Shown one piece after another: positions 25,512 to 34,090 of a DNA stretch of 64,000 nt. A program made the position numbers and the translations under genes. This DNA comes from Butyrivibrio sp. M55 (lineage in GTDB: Bacteria > Bacillota > Clostridia > Lachnospirales > Lachnospiraceae): positions 1-64,000 of the forward strand of contig NZ_FPCD01000001.1 in assembly GCF_900116865.1 (NCBI RefSeq). Reading direction: 5' to 3'. Within the stretch, counting starts at the first letter, position 1. Every line of letters starts with the position of its first letter. The notes under the pieces are model-generated. The model ran no database searches. It saw only the letters and a list, made by a program, of their open reading frames with translations, and was not told where the DNA came from.

Positions 25512-27386
25512 ATGAAAAAGAAATTGCTCTCAGTACTTCTTGCTTCCAGCATGTTACTGAGCCTCGCTGCTTGCGGAAAATCATCTGATGCCGCAAATGA
25601 AGCGGGATCACAGACAGCTGCAGATTCAGCAGCGCAGGAAACATCAGCAGCAAAGCCTGCTGAAGAAAAAAATTCAGGTATTATCAATGTTTGTATCGGC
25701 TCAGAGCCTCAGTCACTCGATCCGGCAATCAACTCTACAGTTGATGGCGCAACAGTAATCAGCCATCTTTTCTCAGGCCTTGCAAAGTGGGGCGCTGATG
25801 CTAACGGAAAAGCTGAGCTTCAGCCTGATTGTATAGAAGGATTTACAGAAGGCGTTAAGAATGATGACGGAACTGTTACATACACATACAAACTTAGAGA
25901 TGGCCTTAAGTGGTCAGATGGTAAGGACTTGACAGCAGGAGATTTCGTATATTCATGGAACCGTGCTGCAGGAACAGAACTTGCTGCTGACTATTGCTAC
26001 ATGTTCGATGTAATCGTAGGTTACGACGAGATGTGGGCTGACAATGCAAAGGGTGATGAGAAACTTAAAGTTGAAGCACCCGATGATAAGACTATCGTTG
26101 TTACACTTAAGAACGATGTTCCTTACTGGAACGAGCTTCTTGCTTTCCCTGCATACATGCCTGTTCGTGAGGACGTTGTATCAAACGAGAGCTGGGCTGC
26201 AGAACCAAGCGGATACATCTGCAACGGACCTTACACAATCAGTGATTGGCAGCACAACTCAGTTATCAAGGTAACTAAGAGAGATGATTATGTTGACGCA
26301 GCTGATATAACAATTAATGAGATCAATTTCTATCTTTCTGATGATCAGAATAACATGCTTGCTAACTTTGAGAACGGATCATGGGAGTTCATCGATGATG
26401 TTCCTACAAACGAAATCCCTAACCTCAAAGAGAACTATCCTACAGAGTTCAAGGTAGAAGGTCAGCTTGGAACATATTTCATTTGCTGGAATATCAACAA
26501 GAATCTCCTTCCTAAGTCAAGCAAGCTTACAGGCGTTGAGAAGACAAGAGCAGAGGAAGAAATCCGTAATGCATTTGCTCTTCTTATCGACAGAAACTAC
26601 ATCGTAAATGACGTAGCAAAGGGTGGACAGGTTCCCGCTTCTTCATTCGTTGCTATGGGTCTTACAGATGCTGACGGATCACAGTTCTATGAGAACGCAG
26701 GTCCCGATCCCAGCTATGTTGGATACTATGATGTAAAAGAAGATGCTTATGAAGCAAACTGGGAGAAGGCTCTCACAACACTTAAGAAGTATTACACATT
26801 TGACGAAGCTACACAGAAGTTCACAGATGTTCCTACAATCATGTACCTCTACAACACAAGTGAAGGACACAAGGCTATCGCAGAAGCTGTTCAGTCTACA
26901 CTTGCAGGTATCGGTATTACAATGAACCTTGAGAACCAGGAGTTTGCTACTTGCGTTGAGACTCGTAAAAAGGGTGATTACTATGTAGCACGTCACGGTT
27001 GGCTCGGTGATTACAATGATCCTATTTCATTCCTTGATATGTGGACATCAGGATCAGGTAACAACGACGTTCAGTACGGTAAGGGTGCTAACGCTGATGT
27101 TAAGGCATACAGCATTGACCTTACAGACCTTGGATATGAGACAAAGGTTGAGAACGGAACATGGGCTGAGACTTATGATGTTATAATTAAGGATATCAAA
27201 GAGAGCACAGATACAAAGACTCGTTATGAGCTTATGCACAGAGCAGAAGATCTCCTTATGTCAACAGGATGCATCTGCCCTATCTACTTCTACACAGATA
27301 TCTACATGGTAGATGACAGTGTAAGCGGATTCTACTCAAGTCCTCTTGGATTTAAGTTCTTTATGCACGCAAAAGTTAACAAGTAA
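25512..27386 (+). CDS. oppA: Oligopeptide-binding lipoprotein OppA
   Basis: A 624-residue extracytoplasmic binding protein. A lipoprotein signal peptide ends in LSLAAC (Cys 21), followed by a 35-residue Ala/Ser/Glu linker and an SBP-type-5 domain starting at INVCIGSEPQSLDPAINS. It captures peptides and delivers them to OppBC. The strong ribosome site AGAAGGAGG precedes ATG 25512. Being last in the operon and followed by a terminator is usual. Confidence 0.94.
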   Translation: MKKKLLSVLLASSMLLSLAACGKSSDAANEAGSQTAADSAAQETSAAKPAEEKNSGIINVCIGSEPQSLDPAINSTVDGATVISHLFSGLAKWGADANGKAELQPDCIEGFTEGVKNDDGTVTYTYKLRDGLKWSDGKDLTAGDFVYSWNRAAGTELAADYCYMFDVIVGYDEMWADNAKGDEKLKVEAPDDKTIVVTLKNDVPYWNELLAFPAYMPVREDVVSNESWAAEPSGYICNGPYTISDWQHNSVIKVTKRDDYVDAADITINEINFYLSDDQNNMLANFENGSWEFIDDVPTNEIPNLKENYPTEFKVEGQLGTYFICWNINKNLLPKSSKLTGVEKTRAEEEIRNAFALLIDRNYIVNDVAKGGQVPASSFVAMGLTDADGSQFYENAGPDPSYVGYYDVKEDAYEANWEKALTTLKKYYTFDEATQKFTDVPTIMYLYNTSEGHKAIAEAVQSTLAGIGITMNLENQEFATCVETRKKGDYYVARHGWLGDYNDPISFLDMWTSGSGNNDVQYGKGANADVKAYSIDLTDLGYETKVENGTWAETYDVIIKDIKESTDTKTRYELMHRAEDLLMSTGCICPIYFYTDIYMVDDSVSGFYSSPLGFKFFMHAKVNK

Positions 27387-27407
27387 TAGAATACGTGTTA
27401 TAATATG

Positions 27408-27443
27408 AAACGCCGCCTCGGTATTCCGGGGCGACGTTTTTTT
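27408..27443 (+). terminator. Terminator of the opp operon
   Basis: AAACG-CGCC-TCGG pairs with CCGG-GGCG-CGTTT (27408-27439) with single bulges and is followed by a T run. Confidence 0.85.
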
Positions 27444-27450
27444 GAGTAGA

Positions 27451-27535
27451 GCACTTAGTGAGGTCTTTTCGAACTTAGTGCGAACCATGGGGGAACACTT
27501 AACGAGCTGCAAGCGAGTTTAGTGAGAATCCCATG
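27451..27535 (+). ncRNA. Double hairpin element with U-U and tandem G-A pairs
   Basis: Hairpin 1 pairs 27451-27462 with 27470-27481: five base pairs, one T-T mismatch, three base pairs, tandem G-A/A-G, one base pair, loop GTCTTTT. Hairpin 2 pairs 27496-27508 with 27512-27524 in the same order (four pairs, T-T, three pairs, tandem G-A, three pairs, loop GCA). It sits on an outer CATGGG/CCCATG stem (27486-27491 and 27530-27535). The shared non-Watson-Crick plan suggests an RNA or repeat element. No known family was recognised. Confidence 0.55.
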
Positions 27536-27571
27536 TGCAAAGCTCAAAGTACAATATCAAGGGAGATTATT

Positions 27572-29215
27572 ATGGAAAATGAAAGACTAAAACCCATGCT
27601 GTTTACTGTTTTGAAAGGGTATAACGGCAAGCAGTTCTCGCAGGATCTTATCTCGGGAATCATTGTTGCGATTATTGCGCTTCCGCTCTCAATCGCGCTT
27701 GCGCTTGCATCGGGTGTGGGACCTGAAGAGGGACTCTATACCGCGATAGTAGCTGGATTTATCATCTCGTTTCTTGGTGGAAGCAGAGTTCAGATTGCGG
27801 GACCTACTGCAGCTTTTGCGACTATAGTTGCAGGAATTGTTGCAAGTAAGGGAATGGAAGGACTTGCGCTTGCTACGATATTTGCAGGTGTTATTCTTGT
27901 TTTAATGGGTGTATTCAAACTCGGATCACTTATCAAATTTATTCCTTATACCATCACTACAGGATTTACGGCAGGTATTGCTGTAACTATCTTTGTCGGC
28001 CAGATTAAGGACTTTTTAGGCCTTACTTATCCGGCAGGAACTACAACAGTTGAGACAGTAGAGAAGCTTGAAGCAATCGGAAAGAATATTTCTACGATAA
28101 ATTACAGCGCTCTTATTGTCGGCGTAATATGTCTTGTTATCCAGATTGTCTGGCCTAAGATAAATAAGAAGATACCCGGATCGCTCATTGCGGTTATTGT
28201 CGGTATCCTTATGGTTAAACTCCTTAATATGAATGTTAATACTATCGGCGATCTTTATGAGATAAAGGGACAGCTCCCTGCACTCAGATTTCCGGCTTTC
28301 AGCTATAAGACACTTAGGGAAGTTGCAGGAGATGGCTTTACCATCGCAATCCTTGCAGCTATCGAATCTCTTTTGTCCTGTGTTGTCGCAGACAGCATGA
28401 TTGATTCCAAGCACAGATCAAACATGGAACTTGTTGCACAGGGTGTAGGTAATATCGGTTCTGCTTTATTCGGCGGAATCCCTGCTACAGGTGCTATCGC
28501 ACGTACCGCTGCAAATATCAAGAACGGTGGAAGAACTCCTATTGCAGGTATGATCCACTCAATATGCCTTGTTCTTGTACTTGTTGTTCTTATGCCTTTT
28601 GCGGCACTTATTCCTATGCCGACAATTGCGGCAATTCTTTTCATGGTTGCATATAATATGTGCCAGTGGAGAACTTTCGTACATTTGTGTAAGACAGCGC
28701 CAAAGAGCGACATCCTTGTTCTTGTAATGACTTTTGTTCTTACAATCGTATTTGACCTTGTTGTTGCTATTGAGATCGGTATGGTTGCGGCCTGCGTTCT
28801 CTTTATGAAGAGAATGAGCGAAGAGTCAAGGGTCAAAGGCTGGAAGTACTATGATCCCGAGGATGATCCGGACGGAACAGGTCTTAGAGATATTCCTAAG
28901 CATGTTCGTGTGTACGAGATAAGCGGACCTATGTTCTTCGGTGATGCTGAGCAGATTGCGGCTATCGGATTTAAGGAATTCACAAGAGTTCTTGTTATTC
29001 GTATGAGAGGTGTTCCGGCTATCGATGCGACAGCTATGCACTCTTTTGAAGAACTTTACAACAGATGCAAGAAGAACAATGTAACTCTTGTATTCTCACA
29101 CGTAAATGAGCAGCCTATGAGCACTATGGAAAAGGATGGCTTTGTAGATCTTGTGGGACGTGAGAATTTCAGACCTCACATTGATGATGCGCTTGCAAGA
29201 GCCGCTGAACTGTAA
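27572..29215 (+). CDS. SulP-family inorganic anion transporter
   Basis: About 547 residues: ten or more membrane helices, then a cytoplasmic STAS domain (from about residue 435, RVYEISGPMFFGDAEQI to the end). Family motifs are QDLISGIIVAIIALPLSIAL and the VQIAGPTAAF segment. SulP proteins carry sulfate, bicarbonate or dicarboxylates; the substrate is not decided here. The start is ATG 27572 after AAGGGAG. The longer frame from 27533 begins inside the double hairpin and is rejected. Confidence 0.9.
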   Translation: MENERLKPMLFTVLKGYNGKQFSQDLISGIIVAIIALPLSIALALASGVGPEEGLYTAIVAGFIISFLGGSRVQIAGPTAAFATIVAGIVASKGMEGLALATIFAGVILVLMGVFKLGSLIKFIPYTITTGFTAGIAVTIFVGQIKDFLGLTYPAGTTTVETVEKLEAIGKNISTINYSALIVGVICLVIQIVWPKINKKIPGSLIAVIVGILMVKLLNMNVNTIGDLYEIKGQLPALRFPAFSYKTLREVAGDGFTIAILAAIESLLSCVVADSMIDSKHRSNMELVAQGVGNIGSALFGGIPATGAIARTAANIKNGGRTPIAGMIHSICLVLVLVVLMPFAALIPMPTIAAILFMVAYNMCQWRTFVHLCKTAPKSDILVLVMTFVLTIVFDLVVAIEIGMVAACVLFMKRMSEESRVKGWKYYDPEDDPDGTGLRDIPKHVRVYEISGPMFFGDAEQIAAIGFKEFTRVLVIRMRGVPAIDATAMHSFEELYNRCKKNNVTLVFSHVNEQPMSTMEKDGFVDLVGRENFRPHIDDALARAAEL

Positions 29216-29260
29216 TTTCTACTGCTTGTACACTCCCTGTTTCTGTAACACAATATGTGG

Positions 29261-29266
29261 TATAAT
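29261..29266 (+). promoter_or_regulatory. Extended -10 promoter of the PIN-PhoH gene
   Basis: TGGTATAAT contains the TG-N extension plus a perfect TATAAT (29261-29266). The -35 region is poor, as is usual for extended -10 promoters. The start codon is 39 bases downstream. Confidence 0.7.
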
Positions 29267-29304
29267 AAAGGTGTATCAAAAATAAAATATGGGGAGGGCT
29301 CCGT

Positions 29305-30696
29305 ATGAAGAAGATCTACGTACTGGACACCAATGTTTTGATTCAGGCACCACACGCCTTGAAGTGCTTTGAGGATAACGAGGTCGTTCTTCCGCTGGTA
29401 GTCTTAGAAGAACTTGACGCCCACAAGCGTGACGAGGGCGAGAGAGGAGCTAATGTACGAGAGGCAATCAAGATCCTCGAGCAGATTCGGGGTAAAGGCG
29501 ATCTTGTTGCAGGGGTTAAGCTCGATAACGGTGGAGTTCTGAGAGTTGAAAAGAACTTCAAGGATGTGGAGCTTCCCAAGGATCTGTCGGAGCACAAATC
29601 CGACAACCGAATTCTGAAAGTATGTAAAGGGCTTTCGGAAAGTAGGAAAGAGCAGGTAATTCTTGTAACCAAGGACATTCTCATGAGGATTAAGGCTCAG
29701 ATACTCGATATGAGGTCTGAGGACTTTACAACTGAGCAGGTTGCGGGAGGTGGTGAGCAGTACAGCGGACGTGTAGATGTGTACGCTCCCGAGGATGCTT
29801 TTAAAGAGTTCAAGAAAAAGGGCATTCCGGTCGATAAGGTTTATTGTTGCGATGCAGACGGCAAGCAGTTCACACCGGAGCTCTATGAGAATGAGTTTGT
29901 TGTTGTAAGAGCAGATCAGTCCAATAACAAAACTCAGATGGGCAGAGTCTCAAAGGGCTTTATCAAAAAGCTTGATTATGAAAAGAGTCAGCCCTATGGC
30001 GTTAAGCCAAGAAATGCAGGTCAGTATTTCCTTCAGGAGGCACTTATGCAGCCTGCTGAGGTTGCACCGCTTGTTATTGTCAAAGGAATGGCGGGAACTG
30101 CCAAGACTTTCTACTCTCTTGCAGTCGGGCTTGAGAAGATGCTCAACAGACCAACGGGCGAGTACAGAAGGATTCTTGTGTGCAGACCAAATTCGCAGTT
30201 TGATGATGATATAGGCTTTTTGCCCGGAGACGAGCAGGAGAAGATTTCACCGCTTATGCGTCCCATAATCGACAATCTGGAACAGCTCATTGATTCCAAC
30301 GAGGAAGAACGCTATAAGGATGAAAAAGAACTGACTGACAAAACAGACGAAGTCTTTGAGCGAGGCATCATTCAGTGTGAGGCTTTGAACTTTATAAGAG
30401 GACGTTCCATTCTAAAAACGTTCCTTATTATTGATGAGGCACAGAACATGACGCCTACTCAGGCCAAAGGTATTATTACAAGAGCAGGTAAAGACACCAA
30501 GATAATTCTTCTTGGCGATCCTAACCAGATTGACAGGCCGTTTCTTGATGAGAGAACAAACGGTTTATCTTACGCAAGTGAGCATATGAAGGGAAGTCCC
30601 TTCTGCTGGCAGATTTCTCTGTCTGCATCTGAGTGTGAGCGTAGCCGCCTTGCAATGGATGCTATTGAGCGTATGCGTGATAAGAAAGACTTCTGA
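29305..30696 (+). CDS. PIN-domain PhoH-family ATPase/ribonuclease
   Basis: A 463-residue protein. Residues 1-135 are a PIN nuclease domain (YVLDTNVLIQAPHAL, acidic residues in LEELDAHKRD). From about 235 is a PhoH ATPase domain with Walker A KGMAGTAKT and Walker B TFLIIDEAQNMTP. PIN-PhoH proteins couple RNA unwinding to cleavage. The gene stands alone between its own promoter and a strong terminator. Confidence 0.92.
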   Translation: MKKIYVLDTNVLIQAPHALKCFEDNEVVLPLVVLEELDAHKRDEGERGANVREAIKILEQIRGKGDLVAGVKLDNGGVLRVEKNFKDVELPKDLSEHKSDNRILKVCKGLSESRKEQVILVTKDILMRIKAQILDMRSEDFTTEQVAGGGEQYSGRVDVYAPEDAFKEFKKKGIPVDKVYCCDADGKQFTPELYENEFVVVRADQSNNKTQMGRVSKGFIKKLDYEKSQPYGVKPRNAGQYFLQEALMQPAEVAPLVIVKGMAGTAKTFYSLAVGLEKMLNRPTGEYRRILVCRPNSQFDDDIGFLPGDEQEKISPLMRPIIDNLEQLIDSNEEERYKDEKELTDKTDEVFERGIIQCEALNFIRGRSILKTFLIIDEAQNMTPTQAKGIITRAGKDTKIILLGDPNQIDRPFLDERTNGLSYASEHMKGSPFCWQISLSASECERSRLAMDAIERMRDKKDF

Positions 30697-30733
30697 TGTT
30701 TTATTTATTAAAAAACTTCATAATGATTATTCT

Positions 30734-30766
30734 GTGCGGGTGATTTTGACACCCGCACTTTTTTTT
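30734..30766 (+). terminator. Terminator of the PIN-PhoH gene
   Basis: A perfect 9-bp stem GTGCGGGTG/CACCCGCAC (30734-30742 and 30750-30758) is followed by eight T residues. Its loop carries the -35 box of the next gene. Confidence 0.93.
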
Positions 30767-30774
30767 AATAGAAT
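30746..30774 (+). promoter_or_regulatory. Promoter of the RluA-type gene inside a terminator
   Basis: TTGACA (30746-30751) is exactly 17 bases before TAGAAT (30769-30774). The -35 lies in the loop and right arm of the upstream terminator. Transcription would start about one base from ATG 30782. Confidence 0.75.
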
Positions 30775-30781
30775 ACCCACT

Positions 30782-31693
30782 ATGGGTAACGAATATAGAG
30801 AAATTGAATATACAGTGAAAGAAGCGGACGGAAAGCTAACGGCAGGAGAAATTATGAGAGAACGTCTCATGCTGTCAAGCAGAGAGGTCAGCAGATGTAA
30901 ACTCTTTGATGACGGTGTTATGTGTAAGGGGATGCCTGTCAGGATAATCTCAGAGCTTGAACCCGGTGAGGTGCTTACGGTAAGGCTGTATGAGGATATA
31001 GAGAATAGTTCTGAAATTGTGCCGAGTGACGAGCCGATTGATGTTGTTTATGAGGATGAAGATCTTATCTTATTAAATAAAAAAGGAGATCAGGTTGTGC
31101 ATCCCTCGTATGCTCATTATAAGGATTCGCTCAGCAATGCTCTTGCCGGATACTATGTAAGAACGGGGCAGGAGCACGTTATGCGTGTGATAGGAAGGCT
31201 CGACAGGGAAACGTCGGGACTTATTATCTTTGCAAAGAACAGGCACAGCGCGTCGATTCTTTCGCGTAAGAATGAGAATATGTCACGCAGAAAAGAGTAC
31301 CTGGCCCTGTGCAGCGGAATTTTTGATGAAAAAGAAGGAACGGTAGATGCTCCGATTGAGAGAATTCCCGGACAAAGGATGATAAGAGAAGTTCGAGATG
31401 ACGGTAAGAGAGCGATAACTCATTATAAGGTTGAAAAAGAGTTTAAGGATTTTTCATTGGTACGCCTTAAGCTGGATACCGGAAGAACGCACCAGATAAG
31501 AGTCCATATGTCATACCTCGGGCACCCGCTTCTTGGAGATAATCTTTACGGAAAAGAGATTGAAGATAACAAAGGACTTACAAGGGCGGCACTTCATGCA
31601 TGTCACCTTGAATTTGAACAGCCTATAACGGGAGAAAAGCTTTCTTTTGAAGCCGAACTTCCCGAAGACATGAAAAAGGCGATGGGAATATAA
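30782..31693 (+). CDS. RluA-family 23S rRNA/tRNA pseudouridine synthase
   Basis: About 303 residues. An S4-like RNA-binding region (LTAGEIMRERLMLSSREVSR) precedes the catalytic domain with the active-site motif RLDRETSGLIIFAKN, whose Asp is the nucleophile, and the C-terminal TGRTHQIRVHMSYLGHPLLGD. It isomerises uridine in structured RNA. ATG 30782 keeps the S4 region; an internal ATG 30854 has a good AGGAG and is the alternative. Confidence 0.9.
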   Translation: MGNEYREIEYTVKEADGKLTAGEIMRERLMLSSREVSRCKLFDDGVMCKGMPVRIISELEPGEVLTVRLYEDIENSSEIVPSDEPIDVVYEDEDLILLNKKGDQVVHPSYAHYKDSLSNALAGYYVRTGQEHVMRVIGRLDRETSGLIIFAKNRHSASILSRKNENMSRRKEYLALCSGIFDEKEGTVDAPIERIPGQRMIREVRDDGKRAITHYKVEKEFKDFSLVRLKLDTGRTHQIRVHMSYLGHPLLGDNLYGKEIEDNKGLTRAALHACHLEFEQPITGEKLSFEAELPEDMKKAMGI

Positions 31694-31703
31694 AGATAAA
31701 AAG

Positions 31704-31745
31704 AGCAGATTTATACATATAACAAATTGTATAAATCTGCTTTTA
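31704..31745. terminator. Bidirectional terminator between rluA-type gene and dinB
   Basis: A 14-bp perfect stem AGCAGATTTATACA/TGTATAAATCTGCT (31704-31717 and 31728-31741), flanked by A and T runs, serves both convergent genes. Confidence 0.92.
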
Positions 31746-31754
31746 TTTTGAGTA

Positions 31755-33038
31755 TCAAACGCGTCCCTTCTTTATAGTATCTTTTCCGAATTTTAGATTG
31801 ATCTCATCGGCCATCTTATTCAGTCTCTTGGTTCGTTCATCGTTCTTGTTGCTGTTGTTACTATTAAATGAAACATCAAACAGTGAGAGCTGTCTGTAGG
31901 AACCGTCGTCGAGCTTACTTACTCCGACGCCTACAAGCCTTACGTTTTCGCCTTTCATAAACAGTCCGTCTGTTCCTAGCATCATCTTATCTGCAAGCTC
32001 TTTGGAATAAATAAAGAGCTTATCTGCATCGTCAATTGAATTTTCAAGCTGCATTTGGCAGGAGTGACGCCTAAAATCTGTTGTCTTTACCGATACGGTA
32101 ACGGTGCGGCCAAAAACACCATCTCGCCTTAGCCTTCGTGATACGCTCTCGGATAAATGTTTCAGAATGGGAATAATATCTTTATCATAATTATCTGCCG
32201 TAAGGTCTGAGGAAAGAGTGGTCTCATTGGAATAACTCTTAGCCTCTTCATATTCTCCGGAAACTTCGGTGCTTCCGTATCCGTTTGCACTGTAATAGAT
32301 ATAGCTTCCTATATTTTCTCCAAGTATATGAGACAGCATTACGGGATCTGCATTTGCAGCATCTCCGATTGTTCTGATGCCGATCCGCATAAGCCTGTCG
32401 GCGGTTGCCTTACCGCATCCGTATAAGTCACCTATGGGAAGCGGCCACATTTTCTTTTCCACTTCTTCAGGGAAAAGAGTGTGAATCCTGTCGGGCTTGG
32501 TAAAGTCACTTGCCATCTTTGCAAGGAGTTTATTGTCCGAAATTCCGACATTAACTGTAAAGCCCAGAGTGTCACGGATCTCATTTTTTATCTTATCGGC
32601 AACACAGATAGGGAAGGGCATATCGGGAGTTACAAGATCTGCGTAGACAACTTCCGTTCCCGTCATATCAAGATACGCTTCATCGACCGATACCTGCTGA
32701 ACACACGGAGAATACTTGTTCAATATTTCGATAAAAGCGTGAGAGTATTCTCTGTAAGTTGCAAAATCCGATTGAACAAGGACGAGTTTGGGACATTTCT
32801 GGAGAGCCTTGATGACAGGTTCTCCCGTGACAATCCCGTATTTCTTTGCGGGGATTGATTTGGCGGTGATAATGCCGTGACGGGTCTTGACGTCGCCACC
32901 TACTGCGGAAGGGATAGTCCTTAGATCAATGCTTCCGGGCTCTTCACGGAGCTTTTTTAGTGCTGACCATGAGAGAAATGCTGAGTTTACATCGATGTGA
33001 AATATATAATTATCATAATTATACGAAATAATGTTCAA
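31755..33038 (-). CDS. dinB: DNA polymerase IV (Y family)
   Basis: A 427-residue lesion-bypass polymerase. Catalytic motifs are FHIDVNSAFLSWSAL and VSVDEAYLDMTG; the helix-hairpin-helix is LYGCGKATADRLMRIGIRT. Near the C-terminus, RQLSLFDV is a textbook sliding-clamp binding motif (QLSLF). The start is placed at TTG 33038 behind AAGAGG; the longer frame to 33206 runs through the promoter and is rejected. A LexA box fills the promoter spacer. Confidence 0.92.
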   Translation of the reverse strand: MNIISYNYDNYIFHIDVNSAFLSWSALKKLREEPGSIDLRTIPSAVGGDVKTRHGIITAKSIPAKKYGIVTGEPVIKALQKCPKLVLVQSDFATYREYSHAFIEILNKYSPCVQQVSVDEAYLDMTGTEVVYADLVTPDMPFPICVADKIKNEIRDTLGFTVNVGISDNKLLAKMASDFTKPDRIHTLFPEEVEKKMWPLPIGDLYGCGKATADRLMRIGIRTIGDAANADPVMLSHILGENIGSYIYYSANGYGSTEVSGEYEEAKSYSNETTLSSDLTADNYDKDIIPILKHLSESVSRRLRRDGVFGRTVTVSVKTTDFRRHSCQMQLENSIDDADKLFIYSKELADKMMLGTDGLFMKGENVRLVGVGVSKLDDGSYRQLSLFDVSFNSNNSNKNDERTKRLNKMADEINLKFGKDTIKKGRV

Positions 33039-33095
33039 ACGTAGCCTCTTAAACGATAAAGTGTACGGAATAACTGATTTTTTTATTACAATACC

Positions 33096-33124
33096 ACTAT
33101 ACACCGAACATATATTCGAATCAA
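33096..33124 (-). promoter_or_regulatory. SOS promoter of dinB with LexA box in the spacer
   Basis: Minus-strand TTGATT (33124-33119) and TATAGT (33101-33096) are 17 bases apart. The spacer contains CGAATATATGTTCG (33118-33105), one mismatch from CGAAC-N4-GTTCG. Confidence 0.85.
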
Positions 33125-33267
33125 CAGGGCAAAATGTGAATTTTTTAAATCCAGTAGGTAAGGGCGTTTGAAGAATTCTATCGAAATTTAGGTAAAAAAA
33201 TTTCATCGGACAACTTATTTAAGTGAAATAATAGATATTTTTAACCCAAAAAATGTGATTAACTATA

Positions 33268-33296
33268 TTGAATGATAAATAGAATTGCTTTAAAGT
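33268..33296 (+). promoter_or_regulatory. Possible promoter of the CAP-domain gene
   Basis: TTGAAT (33268-33273), 17 bases, then TAAAGT (33291-33296): each box matches the consensus at four of six positions. The remainder of the gap 33,039-33,359 is AT-rich; the only other dyad is TTAGGT/ACCTAA (33301-33331) in the leader. Confidence 0.4.
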
Positions 33297-33359
33297 ATAT
33301 TTAGGTTATGAGAGGGTTATGTTGTACCTAATATTTATGCTTATGCAGGAGAGATGGAT

Positions 33360-33917
33360 ATGAGAAATTTAAAAAAACTTTTCGCTGTAATGTTTTCATG
33401 TGTACTTGCTTTTACTTTTGTAGCTTGCGGTTCTACCAAAGAGGGGGCACTTGATGGTGGTGCTGCTGCAAGAGGAGCTGAAGAGGGCGCCGGAGAAATC
33501 TACATTGATGATGAGGCAATTGCTCTTGCAGGATCAGCTTCATCAAGCCAGGCAGCTATCGATGCTTGCGCAGGTGTTTTCAACCTTATGAATCAGCAGA
33601 GAGCAGCTCAGGGACTTTCAGCACTCGTATGGAGCGATGCTCTTACATCAGCAGCTCAGGTTAGAGCTAATGAGATCACAACTTCGTTTTCACACACAAG
33701 ACCTAACGGATCTGATTTCTGGACAGTAGATAGTAATGTTCAGTACGGTGAGAATCTTGCTAAGCTGTATCAGTCAGCTGACGCAGTATACACAGCATGG
33801 ATGAATTCACCTACACACGCTGCCAACATTATGGATGCAGGATATAAGACAGTAGGTATCGCAGTATTCCTTGCTCCCGATGGTAACTGGTACTGGGCAC
33901 AGGAATTCGGATATTGA
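33360..33917 (+). CDS. CAP/SCP-domain lipoprotein
   Basis: A 185-residue exported protein. The signal ends in a lipobox FVAC (Cys 22), then comes a Gly/Ala/Glu linker, then a CAP domain from about residue 65 (NLMNQQRAAQGLSALVW, FSHTRPNGSDFW, YGENLAK, WMNSPTHAANIMD) with the conserved His/Glu residues of the family. CAP proteins act at the cell surface in unclear ways. ATG 33360 has AGGAG at 8 bases; ATG 33354 is too close. Confidence 0.88.
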   Translation: MRNLKKLFAVMFSCVLAFTFVACGSTKEGALDGGAAARGAEEGAGEIYIDDEAIALAGSASSSQAAIDACAGVFNLMNQQRAAQGLSALVWSDALTSAAQVRANEITTSFSHTRPNGSDFWTVDSNVQYGENLAKLYQSADAVYTAWMNSPTHAANIMDAGYKTVGIAVFLAPDGNWYWAQEFGY

Positions 33918-33966
33918 TAAATTGATAATATAAACAAATACAACAGACAAACCCCAATGAAATAGA

Positions 33967-34001
33967 AGCCTTGAGAAACAGATGATTTCTCAAGGCTCTT
34001 T
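33967..34001 (+). terminator. Terminator of the CAP-domain gene
   Basis: AGCCTTGAGAAA (33967-33978) pairs perfectly with TTTCTCAAGGCT (33986-33997), followed by CTTTT. Confidence 0.9.
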
Positions 34002-34019
34002 TCATATGCAAAAATGTAA

Positions 34020-34051
34020 GAAAAACGCCATAGCAAGTGTTTGCCATGGCG
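34020..34051 (-). terminator. Terminator of pyrBI
   Basis: CGCCAT-GCAA (34026-34036) pairs with TTGC-ATGGCG (34041-34051). On the minus strand it is followed by GTTTTTC, 40 bases after the pyrI stop. Confidence 0.8.
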
Positions 34052-34090
34052 CATATTTATAATATCATAATGTGAATGTCCGACACATTG

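Noticed and set aside
27533..27571. Upstream start of the SulP gene
   Set aside because: The ATG is part of the CCCATG arm of the double hairpin. ATG 27572 has its own AAGGGAG site.
30635..30781. Upstream extension of the RluA-type gene into the PIN-PhoH gene
   Set aside because: It crosses a strong terminator and the promoter, and overlaps the preceding gene in another frame.
33039..33206. N-terminal extension of dinB
   Set aside because: It would cover the LexA-controlled promoter and encode no polymerase-like sequence. Homology starts around the chosen TTG.
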